This document shows, in pieces, positions 34,433-43,498 of a stretch of 64,000 nucleotides of DNA (its first letter is position 1; each line of letters opens with the position of its first letter). Origin of the DNA: Arthrobacter sp. MA-N2 (GTDB taxonomy: Bacteria; Actinomycetota; Actinomycetes; Actinomycetales; Micrococcaceae); contig NZ_KI912155.1 in the NCBI RefSeq assembly GCF_000517125.1, forward strand, positions 621,707 through 685,706, written 5' to 3'. Both the position numbers and the translations under genes were made by a program. The notes beneath the pieces are model-generated. The model saw only the letters and a program-made list of their open reading frames with translations. It was not told the origin of the DNA and did no database searches.

Positions 34433-35782
34433 CTAGGCTCCGACCGGGACCGGTTCCTTCCTGGCCGCGTCTTTACGCATGGTGGCGCTGATGACGGCAG
34501 CCACGGTGCACATCGCGGCAGCACCGATCCATGCATAGGTGTAGTGGCCCGTGGCGTCCCGGATGTAACCCGCGAGGAAAGCTGCAGCCGCGGCTCCAAG
34601 CTGGTGCGCGGCGAAGACCCAGCCGAACACCACTGATCCGTCCGCCCCGAACACCTTGCGGCAAATGGCCGCCGTCGGCGGCACCGTGGCCACCCAGTCC
34701 AGGCCGTACACCACAACAAACAGGATCATGCTCGGTTGCACGGTGGAGCTCAGAAGCACGGGCAGCACCAGCAGCCCGACCCCGCGGAACTGGTAGTACA
34801 CGGCAAGGAGCACCTTGGGATTGAAGCGGTCCGTCAACCAACCGGAAGCGATGGTGCCCACGATGTCGAAGATCCCGACGACGGCCAGCAAGCCGGCCGC
34901 GGTGGTTTCCGGCATGCCGTGGTCGTGCGCCGAGGGAATGAAGTGGGTGCCGATCAGGCCGTTGGTGGTGGCCCCGCAGATGGCAAAACCGGCAACCAAG
35001 GCCCAGAACGTGCGCACTTTGCTGGCGCGTTTGAGCACCTGCAGTGCCCGCACGGCAGCGTTGGGCGTCCTGGCGCCTTCGGCTTTGGCGGCGTCTGCGG
35101 CCAGGGCGGGGTCCGCCGTCGTCGGCTGCTCTTCTTCGGCACCGTAAGGCTGGACCCCGACGTCGGCGGGTGAGTTCTTGAGCCAGCGCAGCACGAGCGG
35201 CACTACCGCGAGCGCTCCGGCTGCGATCAGCAGCGAGGCGCCGCGCCAGCCCGGGCTCTGCGCAAGCACGGCGATGAAGGGCAGGAACACAAGCTGCCCG
35301 GCGGCGCTCCCCGCGGTCAGGATGCCGATCACGAGTCCGCGGTTCTTCGAGAACCACGTGTTGGCGATGGTGGCCGCGAAAACCAGGGCCATGGATCCGG
35401 TGCCTAGCCCGATCAGCACGCCCCACGTCAGCAGGATCTGCCAGGACTGGCTGACGAACACCGTCAGCGCGGAGCCGAGGCCGATCAGGCAGAGGGCAAT
35501 CGAGGTGACGGTGCGGATGCCGAAGCGTTCCATGAGCGCGGCAGCGAAGGGCGCCGTGAGGCCGAACAACACCAGGTTGATGCTGACCGCGAGCGACAGG
35601 ACGGTTGTTGACCAGCCGAATTCCTGCTGCAGCGGCACCATGAGCACGCCGGGTGCCGCCCGGAAACCGGCCGCGCCGACGAGTGCCAGGAACGCGACGG
35701 CGGCGACCATCCAAGCGGGGTGGAGTCGACGCTTCCGCGGAGTCTTGCCAGCGGAAAGTTTGGTGGGATTGGGTGCGGTCAT
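34433..35782 (-). CDS. MFS transporter (monocarboxylate/oxalate-formate type)
   Basis: A 449-residue major facilitator with 12 helices and a central loop rich in Ala, Asp and Glu (about residues 215-245). Motifs include GAAGFRAAPGVLMVPLQQEF in helix 1 and GLIGTHFIPSAHDHGM, which resemble the oxalate:formate/monocarboxylate porter subfamily. The substrate is probably an organic anion or a drug. Its start overlaps the stop of the upstream HxlR-type regulator gene (ATGA), which suggests regulation by that protein. Confidence 0.85.
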   Translation of the reverse strand: MTAPNPTKLSAGKTPRKRRLHPAWMVAAVAFLALVGAAGFRAAPGVLMVPLQQEFGWSTTVLSLAVSINLVLFGLTAPFAAALMERFGIRTVTSIALCLIGLGSALTVFVSQSWQILLTWGVLIGLGTGSMALVFAATIANTWFSKNRGLVIGILTAGSAAGQLVFLPFIAVLAQSPGWRGASLLIAAGALAVVPLVLRWLKNSPADVGVQPYGAEEEQPTTADPALAADAAKAEGARTPNAAVRALQVLKRASKVRTFWALVAGFAICGATTNGLIGTHFIPSAHDHGMPETTAAGLLAVVGIFDIVGTIASGWLTDRFNPKVLLAVYYQFRGVGLLVLPVLLSSTVQPSMILFVVVYGLDWVATVPPTAAICRKVFGADGSVVFGWVFAAHQLGAAAAAFLAGYIRDATGHYTYAWIGAAAMCTVAAVISATMRKDAARKEPVPVGA

Positions 35783-36306
35783 GCGGAAGGCTCCGATTCG
35801 TCCAGGAGGTCACGTCTGGCAGGGGCAGTGGCCAAGGCCATGGGGTGTTCCGATCGCGTGAGGCTATGCCAGCTGGTGTTGGCCGCGGTCAGGCGGGAAC
35901 CGCAGTGGGAGCATGTATCAGCCGACGCCGTCGGCAGTCCGCAACCGGTGTGGATCACGCGCATGTGGGCGTTGTCCGCAGGCGCATCGAGATGTTTCTC
36001 GGACCAGAGAATGATGGCGTTCAAGACGGGCAAGGCATCTTCCCCTTTGGCCGTGAGGACGTATTCCTGCCGGGTGCGGGCGCCATCCTGGTAGGGCCGT
36101 TGGGCGAGCAGGCCCGAATCAAGCAGCCAAGCCAGCCTTTTGCTGAGGACGTTGTCTGCTATGTGGAGACGGGTTTTGATGGCATCGAACCGGCCGTTGC
36201 CGAAGAAGACCTCCCGCAGCACCAGGCTTCCCCAAGGGTCGCCGAGGATATCGAGGCCGCGCGCTAGGCTGCACGTCCGCTCGGACCAATCGGATCGTAA
36301 GGGCAT
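35779..36306 (-). CDS. HxlR-type transcriptional regulator
   Basis: A 175-residue protein with the HxlR winged helix at residues about 9-105 (CSLARGLDILGDPWGSLVLRE, IADNVLSKRLAWLL, RQEYVLTAKGEDALPVL). After it comes a tail with a Cys-x2-Cys pair (DTCSHCGSRL) and another Cys, which could bind zinc or sense redox state. HxlR regulators respond to reactive aldehydes, quinones or drugs. It is translationally coupled to the MFS gene. Confidence 0.88.
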   Translation of the reverse strand: MPLRSDWSERTCSLARGLDILGDPWGSLVLREVFFGNGRFDAIKTRLHIADNVLSKRLAWLLDSGLLAQRPYQDGARTRQEYVLTAKGEDALPVLNAIILWSEKHLDAPADNAHMRVIHTGCGLPTASADTCSHCGSRLTAANTSWHSLTRSEHPMALATAPARRDLLDESEPSA

Positions 36307-36390
36307 GGTCCGAGATTAGCTGGCTTTTCTAAAGAAAGCTAGGTTTTGACGGGGACGGCTCTCCACTTGCGACCAGGTTTGAAAGAGGAG

Positions 36391-36428
36391 CGGCCGGGAC
36401 ACGCCGTGGTGATGGCGTGTCCCGGCCG
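36391..36428. terminator. Terminator for the metB-cbs operon
   Basis: A 15-bp perfect stem, CGGCCGGGACACGCC / GGCGTGTCCCGGCCG, 38 bp after the metB stop codon on the minus strand, with a pyrimidine-rich run following it. Confidence 0.85.
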
Positions 36429-36465
36429 GATCAACAATCAAAAAAGGTCAGAAGTGGAGGGGCAC

Positions 36466-37629
36466 TCAGTCCGCGATGTTGCCGATCGCCTGCTCCAGGT
36501 CCGCGATCAGGTCTTCGATGTCCTCGATGCCGCAGGAAAGCCGGATCAGGTTGACCGGCACGGCCAACTCGGTGCCCTTGACCGAAGCGTGCGTCATCTC
36601 CGAGGGGTAGTTCATGAGCGACTCGATGCCGCCCAGGGATTCGGCCAAGGTGAAGACCTGGGTGGACTCTGCCACCTTGCGGGCCGCCGCTTCGCCGCCC
36701 TTGAACTGCACGGAAATCATGCCACCGAACTTCTTCATCTGCTTCGCGGCCAGTTCGTGCCCCGGGTGGGACGGTAGGCCCGGGTAGAGCACGGCTTCAA
36801 CCTCCGGGCGCTCCAGCAACCATTCAGCCACGGCCTGGGCGTTCTCGCTGTGGCGGTCCATGCGCACGCCGAGGGTCTTGAGGCCGCGGGTTGTCAGGAA
36901 CGCATCCATGGGTCCGGACACGGCGCCGACAGCGAACTGCACAAAGCCGATCTTCTCAGCCAGCTCAGCATCCTTGACCACGATCGCCCCGCCCACAACA
37001 TCCGAGTGGCCGCCGATGTACTTTGTGGTCGAGTGGACCACGACGTCGGCACCCAGGGCGAGCGGGGTCTGCAAGTAGGGCGACGCAAAGGTGTTGTCGA
37101 CGACCAGGAGGGCACCGGCGTCGTGCGCTACTTTGGCGAGCGCTTCGATATCAGTGATCTTCATCATCGGGTTGGAAGGGGTCTCCACCCAGACGATGCG
37201 CGTCTTGTGCGCCGCAACGGCCGCCGCGACGGCGTCAAGGTTGGACATGTCCACTGGCGTATTGCCGATGCCCCACTCACCGAGCACACGGTTGATGAGC
37301 CGGTAGGTTCCACCGTAGGCGTCGTTGCCGAGGACGATGTGGTCGCCGGGCCGGGCAACGGCGCGGATCAGGGAGTCCTCCGCAGCAAGTCCCGAGCTGA
37401 AGCTGTATGCGTGGGTTCCGCCCTCGAGTGCGGCGAGCTGCTCCTGCAACGCATCCCGGGTGGGGTTGGTGCCGCGGCCATATTCGTAACCGTCGCGCAA
37501 ACCGCCTATGCCGTCCTGGGCATATGTCGAGCTGAAGTGCACTGGCGGAACCACGGCGCCGGTGCGCGGTTCGAAGGCCTGGCCGGCGTGGACGGCGCGC
37601 GTGTTGAATCCTGCTTCGTTTGCAGACAT
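36466..37629 (-). CDS. metB: Cystathionine gamma-synthase/lyase
   Basis: A 387-residue PLP enzyme. Motifs: YGRGTNPTRDALQEQLAAL, AYSFSSGLAAEDSL, NTFASPYLQTPLALGADVV and the PLP lysine in VVHSTTKYIGGHSDVVGG. It condenses cysteine with an activated homoserine, or, working in the other direction, splits cystathionine to cysteine. The CBS gene lies 14 bp upstream on the same strand, which points to reverse transsulfuration in this operon. Synthase and lyase activity cannot be separated by motif. Confidence 0.93.
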   Translation of the reverse strand: MSANEAGFNTRAVHAGQAFEPRTGAVVPPVHFSSTYAQDGIGGLRDGYEYGRGTNPTRDALQEQLAALEGGTHAYSFSSGLAAEDSLIRAVARPGDHIVLGNDAYGGTYRLINRVLGEWGIGNTPVDMSNLDAVAAAVAAHKTRIVWVETPSNPMMKITDIEALAKVAHDAGALLVVDNTFASPYLQTPLALGADVVVHSTTKYIGGHSDVVGGAIVVKDAELAEKIGFVQFAVGAVSGPMDAFLTTRGLKTLGVRMDRHSENAQAVAEWLLERPEVEAVLYPGLPSHPGHELAAKQMKKFGGMISVQFKGGEAAARKVAESTQVFTLAESLGGIESLMNYPSEMTHASVKGTELAVPVNLIRLSCGIEDIEDLIADLEQAIGNIAD

Positions 37630-37643
37630 ATGAACTCCTAGGG

Positions 37644-39029
37644 TCAGTTGCTCAGGTAAGCGAGAAGGTCGTGGCGGGTCAGGATGCCCACGGGCGCTCC
37701 AACAAACGTCACCATGACGGTGTCGACGTCGGACAGCAGCTCCCGTGCGGCCGAGATGGTCTCGAGTGAGCCGATCACCGGCAGGCGCTCTCCCATGTGC
37801 TCGGAGATCTTGTCGGTCAATTTCGCCTCGCCACGGAACAGCTTGGTGGTCAGCGTGCGCTCATCGACGGCGCCCAGCACTTCGCCCATGACCACCGGCG
37901 GCTCCTGCGAGAGGACCGGGATGTGCGATACCCCGAACTCGTTCATGATGTTGATGACATCGCGGACAGTCTCATTGGGATGGATGTGGACAAGCTCGGG
38001 CATCTGGCCGGTCTTGGACTTCAAAACCTCGCCAACGGAGGCTTCCTCGCCGCCGGACAGGAAACCGTAGGAACGCATCCATTTGTCGTTGAAGATCTTC
38101 GCCAGATAGCCGCGGCCGGAGTCCGGCAAGATCACCACGACGACGGCTTCCTCGCCCAGGTCTTTGGCCACCTGGAGCGCCGCCACCACAGCCATACCGG
38201 ATGAACCGCCCACGAGGAGCCCTTCCTCGCGGGCCAGGCGCCGGGTCATCTCGAAGGAGTCGGCGTCGCTGACCGCAATGACGTCGTCGGGAACGGTCTT
38301 GTCGTAGTTGACCGGCCACATGTCCTCGCCGACGCCTTCCACGAAGTAGGGACGCCCGGTACCGCCCGAGTAGACCGAACCCGCGGGATCTGCGCCGATG
38401 ACCTTGACCCGGCCGCCGTCGGACTCCGGCCGATCGGCAGACACGTCCTTGAGGTACCTGCCGGTACCGGTAATGGTGCCGCCCGTCCCGGCGCCGATGA
38501 CCACATGCGTGATCTTGCCGTCGGTATCCCGCCAGATCTCCGGCCCCGTGGTTTCGTAGTGGCTGCCGGGAGCTGCGGGATTGGAGAACTGGTCCGGTTT
38601 GTAAGCTCCCGGGATTTCCGACACAATGCGGTCAGAAACGCTGTAGTAGCTTTGCGGGCTGTCCGGGGCCACTGCGGTGGGAGTGACGACCACTTCGGCA
38701 CCATAGGCCTGGAGCACGGCACGCTTGTCCTCGCCCACTTTGTCCGGGACCACAAAAATGCATTTGTAACCTTTTTGCTGGGCCACCAAGGCCAGCCCCA
38801 CGCCGGTGTTGCCCGAGGTTGGTTCCACGATGGTTCCACCCGGCTTGAGCTTCCCGTCCCGCTCAGCCTGCTCGATCATCTTCACCGCGATGCGGTCCTT
38901 GATGGAACCGCCCGGGTTCACATATTCGAGCTTTACCAGAATGGTCGCTTTGATGTCCCCGGTCACGTGGTTGAGCTTGATGAGCGGGGTATTGCCAATG
39001 AGGTCCAGGACGGACTGGGCGTACTTCAT
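37644..39029 (-). CDS. Cystathionine beta-synthase with CBS-domain pair
   Basis: A 461-residue PLP enzyme that makes cystathionine from serine and homocysteine. Residues 1-330 are the fold-type II catalytic domain (PLP lysine in GGSIKDRIAVKMIEQ; TSGNTGVGLALVAQQ). Residues about 340-461 are two CBS domains (HPNETVRDVINIMNEFGVSHIPV and ISAARELLSDVDTVMVTFV), which regulate activity, for example by adenosyl ligands. The start at 39029 (MKYAQSVLDLIGNTP) removes 20 non-conserved residues. The first gene of the transsulfuration pair. Confidence 0.93.
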   Translation of the reverse strand: MKYAQSVLDLIGNTPLIKLNHVTGDIKATILVKLEYVNPGGSIKDRIAVKMIEQAERDGKLKPGGTIVEPTSGNTGVGLALVAQQKGYKCIFVVPDKVGEDKRAVLQAYGAEVVVTPTAVAPDSPQSYYSVSDRIVSEIPGAYKPDQFSNPAAPGSHYETTGPEIWRDTDGKITHVVIGAGTGGTITGTGRYLKDVSADRPESDGGRVKVIGADPAGSVYSGGTGRPYFVEGVGEDMWPVNYDKTVPDDVIAVSDADSFEMTRRLAREEGLLVGGSSGMAVVAALQVAKDLGEEAVVVVILPDSGRGYLAKIFNDKWMRSYGFLSGGEEASVGEVLKSKTGQMPELVHIHPNETVRDVINIMNEFGVSHIPVLSQEPPVVMGEVLGAVDERTLTTKLFRGEAKLTDKISEHMGERLPVIGSLETISAARELLSDVDTVMVTFVGAPVGILTRHDLLAYLSN

Positions 39030-39164
39030 AGGTACCAAGTTACCGCTTGGTTCGGTCTGCCCCGGCGCAGCAAGGAATCGGCACCACACCGGAGCGTCGT
39101 CTAGCCAAAGAACGGCCCCGGGGGCAAGCTAACCGTGACGCTCTCCAAGGAAAGGACATGCACC

Positions 39165-39596
39165 ATGGATTGGACCCTCGAAGTAGTTGTGCTCCCGGTG
39201 AGCGACATTGACCGTGCGATCGATTTCTACCGCGACAAGGTGGGCTTCGCCCTTGACCACAACACCACCAACGAGCACATGCATGTAGCCCAGCTGACTC
39301 CCCGGGGCTCCGGTTGTTCGATCGTCATCGGTGACCTCCCTGCGCAGAAGGAGATGGCACCGGGATCCATGCGGGGATTGCAGCTTGTGGTCGCGGACGC
39401 GCGGGCCGCACGGGAGGAATTGATCAGCCGCGGCGTGGAGGCCAGCGAAGTAACCGTCTTCGACGAGCGCGACGGCGGCACGTTCTTTGGCTTCAGCGAT
39501 CCGGACGGTAACACGTGGGCCGTGCAGGAGCTCAAGGTCCGTGCCGAGAAGCCTCTGATCCCGGCCGAGGCCCGCGGGCGCTTCGGGGCAGAATAG
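39165..39596 (+). CDS. VOC-family (glyoxalase-like) protein
   Basis: A 143-residue VOC protein: LEVVVLPVSDIDRAIDFYRDKVGFALDH at the start, LQLVVADARAAREELISRGVE in the middle and FFGFSDPDGNTWAVQEL at the end. Start at 39165 is preferred because AAGGAAAGGAC lies just upstream. Metal ligands are not obvious apart from the first-strand His region, so the reaction is unknown. Confidence 0.85.
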   Translation: MDWTLEVVVLPVSDIDRAIDFYRDKVGFALDHNTTNEHMHVAQLTPRGSGCSIVIGDLPAQKEMAPGSMRGLQLVVADARAAREELISRGVEASEVTVFDERDGGTFFGFSDPDGNTWAVQELKVRAEKPLIPAEARGRFGAE

Positions 39597-39619
39597 AGCG
39601 GCCCCGGGGAGCGCTCGCC

Positions 39620-40807
39620 GTGGGGACGAGGAAAGGGTGGAGAAGGCATCGCAGCTATTTCCTTCCCGTCGGGATGCTGGTGGCAGGTGTCCTCTGCCTG
39701 GCGTTCGGGTTCCTTCGCCTTCCTGCTTTCGAGGAGCTGACGGCGCGGACAGTCCCCATACTCGCCTTCGTGCTGGCAATGACCGTGGTGACCGAACTGG
39801 TGGCGGACGCGGGCCTGTTCCAAGTGCTGACCGACAAAATCGCCGTGTTTGGCCGGGGGCGCGTCTGGGTCCTTTGGCTTCTGGTCATTGCGCTCGCGAC
39901 TGTTTCCACCGTGTTCTTGTCCCTGGACACCACTGCGGTTCTGGTAACCCCAGTGGTCGTGCTCCTGGCCGTGCACGCGCGGATCCCCGCTTTGCCTTTC
40001 GCCCTCACCGCCGTCTGGCTCGCCAATACGGCGTCCATGCTGCTGCCGGTATCCAATCTGACCAACCTGCTAGCCCAAAGTCGCCTCGGAATGTCCCCGG
40101 TCTCCTTTGCCGGACTCGTTTGGGCGCCCGCTATCGCCGGGATCGTAGTCCCGGTGACCATGTTGGGCGTGGCTTTCCGGAAGCAGCTGGCCGGCCGGTA
40201 TGGCCCCCAACCGACCCACAACGTGCGGGACAGGCCCTTGCTGCTCATGTGCGCGGCGACCCTGGTGGTCCTTCTGCCCGCACTGGTTTCCGGGGTTCCC
40301 GTACAGTTCCCGGCCATGGCCGCTGCGCTCGTGCTCCTCGGTGTTTTCCTGCGACGGCGTCCGGGCTCCTTGCGTTGGTCCATGGTTCCGTGGCGGCCGC
40401 TCATGCTGACGATCGGTCTTTTCATGGTGGTGGAGACGCTGCACGGGATCGGCCTGACACCTTTGCTCGCAGGCGTTGCCGGCACCGGGGATGGCTTTCC
40501 TTCGCTTCTGCGCCTCGCTGGACTTGGCGTCGCGGCAGCCAACGGCGCCAACAACCTTCCGGCCTACCTGGCCCTCGAGCCCGTGGCCGGCTCTCCTGTC
40601 CGGTTGGCGGCTTTGCTCATCGGCGTCAACATGGGTCCGCTCATCTCGCCGTGGGCTTCACTGGCCACGCTGCTGTGGCACGAACGGCTGCAGGCCCTCA
40701 ACGTCCAAATACGCTGGGGCGGGTTTGCCGCGGCAGGACTTGTCGCCGTGGTGCTGCTCCTGCCACTCTCCGTCCTGGTCCTCTGGCTGTCGTCGGGAGC
40801 AGCCTGA
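39620..40807 (+). CDS. Anion permease, ArsB/NhaD-like superfamily
   Basis: A 395-residue membrane protein with about 11 hydrophobic helices (first at residues 12-32, YFLPVGMLVAGVLCLAFG). The stretches STVFLSLDTTAVLVTPVVVL and WLANTASMLLPVSNLTNLL are characteristic of the ion-transporter superfamily that holds ArsB arsenite pumps, CitM and SLC13 carriers. The duplicate half has GVAAANGANNLPAYLAL. The start is GTG at 39620 with a GGGGAGC site; a longer frame upstream is not family-like. No ArsR or ArsC gene is adjacent, so arsenite specificity is unproven. Confidence 0.82.
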   Translation: MGTRKGWRRHRSYFLPVGMLVAGVLCLAFGFLRLPAFEELTARTVPILAFVLAMTVVTELVADAGLFQVLTDKIAVFGRGRVWVLWLLVIALATVSTVFLSLDTTAVLVTPVVVLLAVHARIPALPFALTAVWLANTASMLLPVSNLTNLLAQSRLGMSPVSFAGLVWAPAIAGIVVPVTMLGVAFRKQLAGRYGPQPTHNVRDRPLLLMCAATLVVLLPALVSGVPVQFPAMAAALVLLGVFLRRRPGSLRWSMVPWRPLMLTIGLFMVVETLHGIGLTPLLAGVAGTGDGFPSLLRLAGLGVAAANGANNLPAYLALEPVAGSPVRLAALLIGVNMGPLISPWASLATLLWHERLQALNVQIRWGGFAAAGLVAVVLLLPLSVLVLWLSSGAA

Positions 40808-40823
40808 CGCCTTGTTTCCAGCC

Positions 40824-41228
40824 CTACTCTGCTGAGGCTCGCTCCTCCGGCGGAAGGTTCTCCCATAGGCCCAGGACGTTGCCCTCGGTGTCCTTGAAAT
40901 AGGCGTAGTAACCCATTCCCGGAATGGCATCCTTCGCTTTCACCACCGAGCCGCCCAGGCGTTCGATCTCCGCCAAGGCCGTGTCGATACTTTCCACATC
41001 CACCGTGATCACTGGCGAGGTGAGTTCGCCCGCCCTTGCCATCATCCCGCCGTTGATGGCTCCGGGCTGGCTGGGCATGCCTGTTTTCTCGTCGCTCGGG
41101 GTGGTGACGACCATGCTGTAATCCATCTGCGGCATCGGATTGATCTGCCAATCGAACGCCGATTTGTAGAAGTTACTGGCCCGCTCTTGGTCATCCGCGG
41201 GGATCTCAAAGTGCACGATTGCGGCCAT
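40824..41228 (-). CDS. VOC-family protein
   Basis: A 134-residue VOC protein: IVHFEIPADDQERASNFYKSAFDW, with paired module VITVDVESIDTALAEIERLGG and terminal YFKDTEGNVLGLWE. The layout with His/Glu candidates (HFE, GLWE) is that of small glyoxalase-like proteins of unknown substrate. Start ATG at 41228 is preceded by AGGAGAAC on the minus strand. Confidence 0.85.
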   Translation of the reverse strand: MAAIVHFEIPADDQERASNFYKSAFDWQINPMPQMDYSMVVTTPSDEKTGMPSQPGAINGGMMARAGELTSPVITVDVESIDTALAEIERLGGSVVKAKDAIPGMGYYAYFKDTEGNVLGLWENLPPEERASAE

Positions 41229-41379
41229 TGTGTTCTCCTGGGTTAGCTTGGCGAAGACGCGGATGCCCCGCGCCTCAGGTGGAGTTTAACCCCGCGGGAT
41301 TCGCGGCGTAAGGGGGAACCGGGACTACGCGTTTCCGGACATGTCCGGTCGTGTCAGACGATCGTGCGACCATGAATGC

Positions 41380-42360
41380 ATGACGATCGTCGACGCTCCA
41401 CCCGCCGCAGCGGCTGCGGCCGACGCATCGGTGCGATGGCATCCCGGCGGTTCCTTCGATCTCCTCCAAACCGTGGGAATCATCATGCGCGGCAACGGCG
41501 ATCCGTCCTTCGCCGCGTGGCAGGACGGCGTGTGGATGGCCTTCACGACGCCGGACGGTCCGGCCACTCTGCGACTCACCGCCGCGGGATCCGGGCAGGA
41601 CACGCACGTCGATGCCCAGGCTTGGGGCGCCGGTGCAGATTCCGCCATCGCCTCCGTACCTGCCCTGTTGGGAAGCGGAGACGACTGGTCCGGCTTCGAC
41701 GAAGAAGCCTTCCATGCAACCCTTCCGCGAATAGTCAGGGAAGCCCGACGCCGGAACCTCGCCGTCCGTTTACCTACCACCGGCCGCGTGGTGGACTCCC
41801 TCGTGCCCACGATTCTTGAGCAAAAAGTCACCACTGTCGAAGCCCGGCGGGGCTACCGCTACCTGATGTACCGCTACGGAACCGCGGCCCCCAGCGCTGG
41901 CAGACACTCGCCGTCGGGCCTGCTTGTCCCGCCATCTGCCAGCCGATGGTTGACCGTTCCTTCATGGGAGTGGCACAAGGCAGGAGTGGGCCCCCAACGT
42001 TCGGCCACGGTCATGCGCACGCTGCGATCCGCCGTCGCGCTTGAACGGCTCGCCTCACTCAGCGCGGCCGAGGCGGGAGCCAAGATGCAGACGATTCCGG
42101 GCATCGGCGTCTGGACCGCCGCCGAGGTTGTCCAGCGGACCCACGGCTGCCCGGACTCGATCGCGGTGGGCGACTACCATCTGGCCTCGTATGTCGGCTA
42201 TGCGCTGACCGGCCGGAAGACGGACGACGCCGGAATGATCACCCTCCTGGAACCGTGGCGTGGGCACCGGCAGCGGGTGGTCCGGATGATCGGACTCAGC
42301 GGCTTCCGCAAGCCTACTTTTGGACCCCGCATGACCATTCAGGACCACCGCTGGCACTAG
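41380..42360 (+). CDS. DNA-3-methyladenine glycosylase (AlkA-type HhH-GPD)
   Basis: A 326-residue base-excision-repair enzyme. The helix-hairpin-helix is MQTIPGIGVWTAAEVVQRT (about residues 237-256) and the catalytic Asp is in SIAVGDYHLASYVGYALTG. The preceding LVPTILEQKVTTVEARRGYR is the usual AlkA helical lead-in. It removes alkylated bases such as 3-methyladenine. The ATG at 41380 is preferred to an upstream in-frame ATG because the preceding 13 residues are not conserved-looking. A family B palindrome follows the stop. Confidence 0.88.
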   Translation: MTIVDAPPAAAAAADASVRWHPGGSFDLLQTVGIIMRGNGDPSFAAWQDGVWMAFTTPDGPATLRLTAAGSGQDTHVDAQAWGAGADSAIASVPALLGSGDDWSGFDEEAFHATLPRIVREARRRNLAVRLPTTGRVVDSLVPTILEQKVTTVEARRGYRYLMYRYGTAAPSAGRHSPSGLLVPPSASRWLTVPSWEWHKAGVGPQRSATVMRTLRSAVALERLASLSAAEAGAKMQTIPGIGVWTAAEVVQRTHGCPDSIAVGDYHLASYVGYALTGRKTDDAGMITLLEPWRGHRQRVVRMIGLSGFRKPTFGPRMTIQDHRWH

Positions 42361-42373
42361 ACTTCCCACCACC

Positions 42374-42438
42374 CCAACGCGGGGTCACTTACGGCCCATG
42401 TTGTTGCCCGGCATCGGCCGTAAGTGACCCCGCGTTGG
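42374..42438. repeat. Family B palindrome, copy B2
   Basis: Arms CCAACGCGGGGTCACTTACG and CGTAAGTGACCCCGCGTTGG, with loop TGTTGTTGCCCGGCAT-like. It sits between the convergent AlkA-type and nuclease-like genes. Loop and arms are almost identical to B3, 1.05 kb away. Confidence 0.93.
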
Positions 42439-42439
42439 C

Positions 42440-43360
42440 TCAGATGGAGCGAAGTGTCGCCCGCTTGACCCGGGCAATGAGGCCCCTGAACCCTTCGGCC
42501 AGATCGTGGGCGTTGGCCTTGAAGTAGAACCAGCCGGCATTGGTGAAAGCCTCGTCCCTCCGGTTGTCCCTTGACTGCTGTTCCCGCGTGAGATGCGGGG
42601 CGCCGTCGTATTGCACGGCGATCCGGAACCGCCGGTACCCGAGGTCCGCGGACGGCGACCACCGATCGTCCGTATCGAGGCGGAGCTGCAATTCCGGTTC
42701 AGGCAACCGCGCATCCACCATGGCCAGTCGCAGGAATGTCTCTGGAAGCGAGTCCGCTCCAACCCGCATGTCCTCAAGGGCGAGCCGGGCCTTCCCCACA
42801 CCCTTCATGTTCGGATGTTGCCGGACGAGAAGACGCAGCCCCTCCTTGTCTGCGTAGGGCTCCCTCCTTCCTTCAAGGCCCGGGCGGGGCATGCGGATCA
42901 ACTGGTCACCCATCGCAATCACGTACGCCAGCGGCAACTGATGCGCCAGATCAAGCCACGTCCGGGACGGGGAGGACACCGGTATACCGCCCATTTCGCC
43001 GACTTCGCCAGGGAGGACGCGCACTCTGTGCCCCGTCACTCCATTCCGGCGGACCCGGGGAAGCTCATGGGGCTTGCTGAGGTGGACCGTCTCACCGCCG
43101 CCCAGCCACGGAGGAAGGCCGAGCCGGGTCAGTATCGCGGCGCTCTCATGGGACACCCATGCACCCGGTGTTGCCGCGGCAAGGACCCGCGCCCGTTCGG
43201 CAAGCCCAAACTCACGACCCGCAGGCAGATGAATCAGCCGGCCGCCGTCGGACACGTCCCTGGCCCGGAGTCGCTTCGGAGTGACGCCAAGTGCACGGGA
43301 TTCATAGACCGTGAAAGGACGGTCACTGAGTTCCTCCGGCAGCGGAATGATGCGGACCAT
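42440..43360 (-). CDS. DUF559/Vsr-like nuclease-fold protein (AbiEi-like N-terminus)
   Basis: About 306 residues. The N-terminal part (LSDRPFTVYESRALGVTPKRL, GRLIHLPAGREF) resembles the winged-helix start of AbiEi-type antitoxins. The C-terminal part resembles the DUF559/Vsr restriction-endonuclease fold: ETFLRLAMVDARLPEPELQL, SPSADLGYRRFRIAVQYDGAPHL-like sequence and a late NAGWFYFKANAHDL. The Asp of the YDG and the Asp in SPSADLGY fit a PD-(D/E)xK site. Such genes are common in Arthrobacter; function is unproven. It is flanked by two near-identical family B palindromes. The start may be 43360 or an in-frame ATG further up. Confidence 0.7.
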   Translation of the reverse strand: MVRIIPLPEELSDRPFTVYESRALGVTPKRLRARDVSDGGRLIHLPAGREFGLAERARVLAAATPGAWVSHESAAILTRLGLPPWLGGGETVHLSKPHELPRVRRNGVTGHRVRVLPGEVGEMGGIPVSSPSRTWLDLAHQLPLAYVIAMGDQLIRMPRPGLEGRREPYADKEGLRLLVRQHPNMKGVGKARLALEDMRVGADSLPETFLRLAMVDARLPEPELQLRLDTDDRWSPSADLGYRRFRIAVQYDGAPHLTREQQSRDNRRDEAFTNAGWFYFKANAHDLAEGFRGLIARVKRATLRSI

Positions 43361-43426
43361 GCGATCCAGTTTGTCCGCAAACGGAGGCCGGTACGGAGTT
43401 ATCCACAGGTAGACTTCCAACCACGC

Positions 43427-43489
43427 CAACGCGGGGTCACTTACGGCCCATGTTGTTGCCCGGCATGGGCCGTAAGTGACCCCGCGTTG
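43427..43489. repeat. Family B palindrome, copy B3
   Basis: Arms CAACGCGGGGTCACTTACGG and CCGTAAGTGACCCCGCGTTG, with the same loop as B2 except for one base. It lies just after the acyl-CoA synthetase stop codon and before the nuclease-like gene (both minus strand). Confidence 0.93.
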
Positions 43490-43498
43490 AATCTGAGG

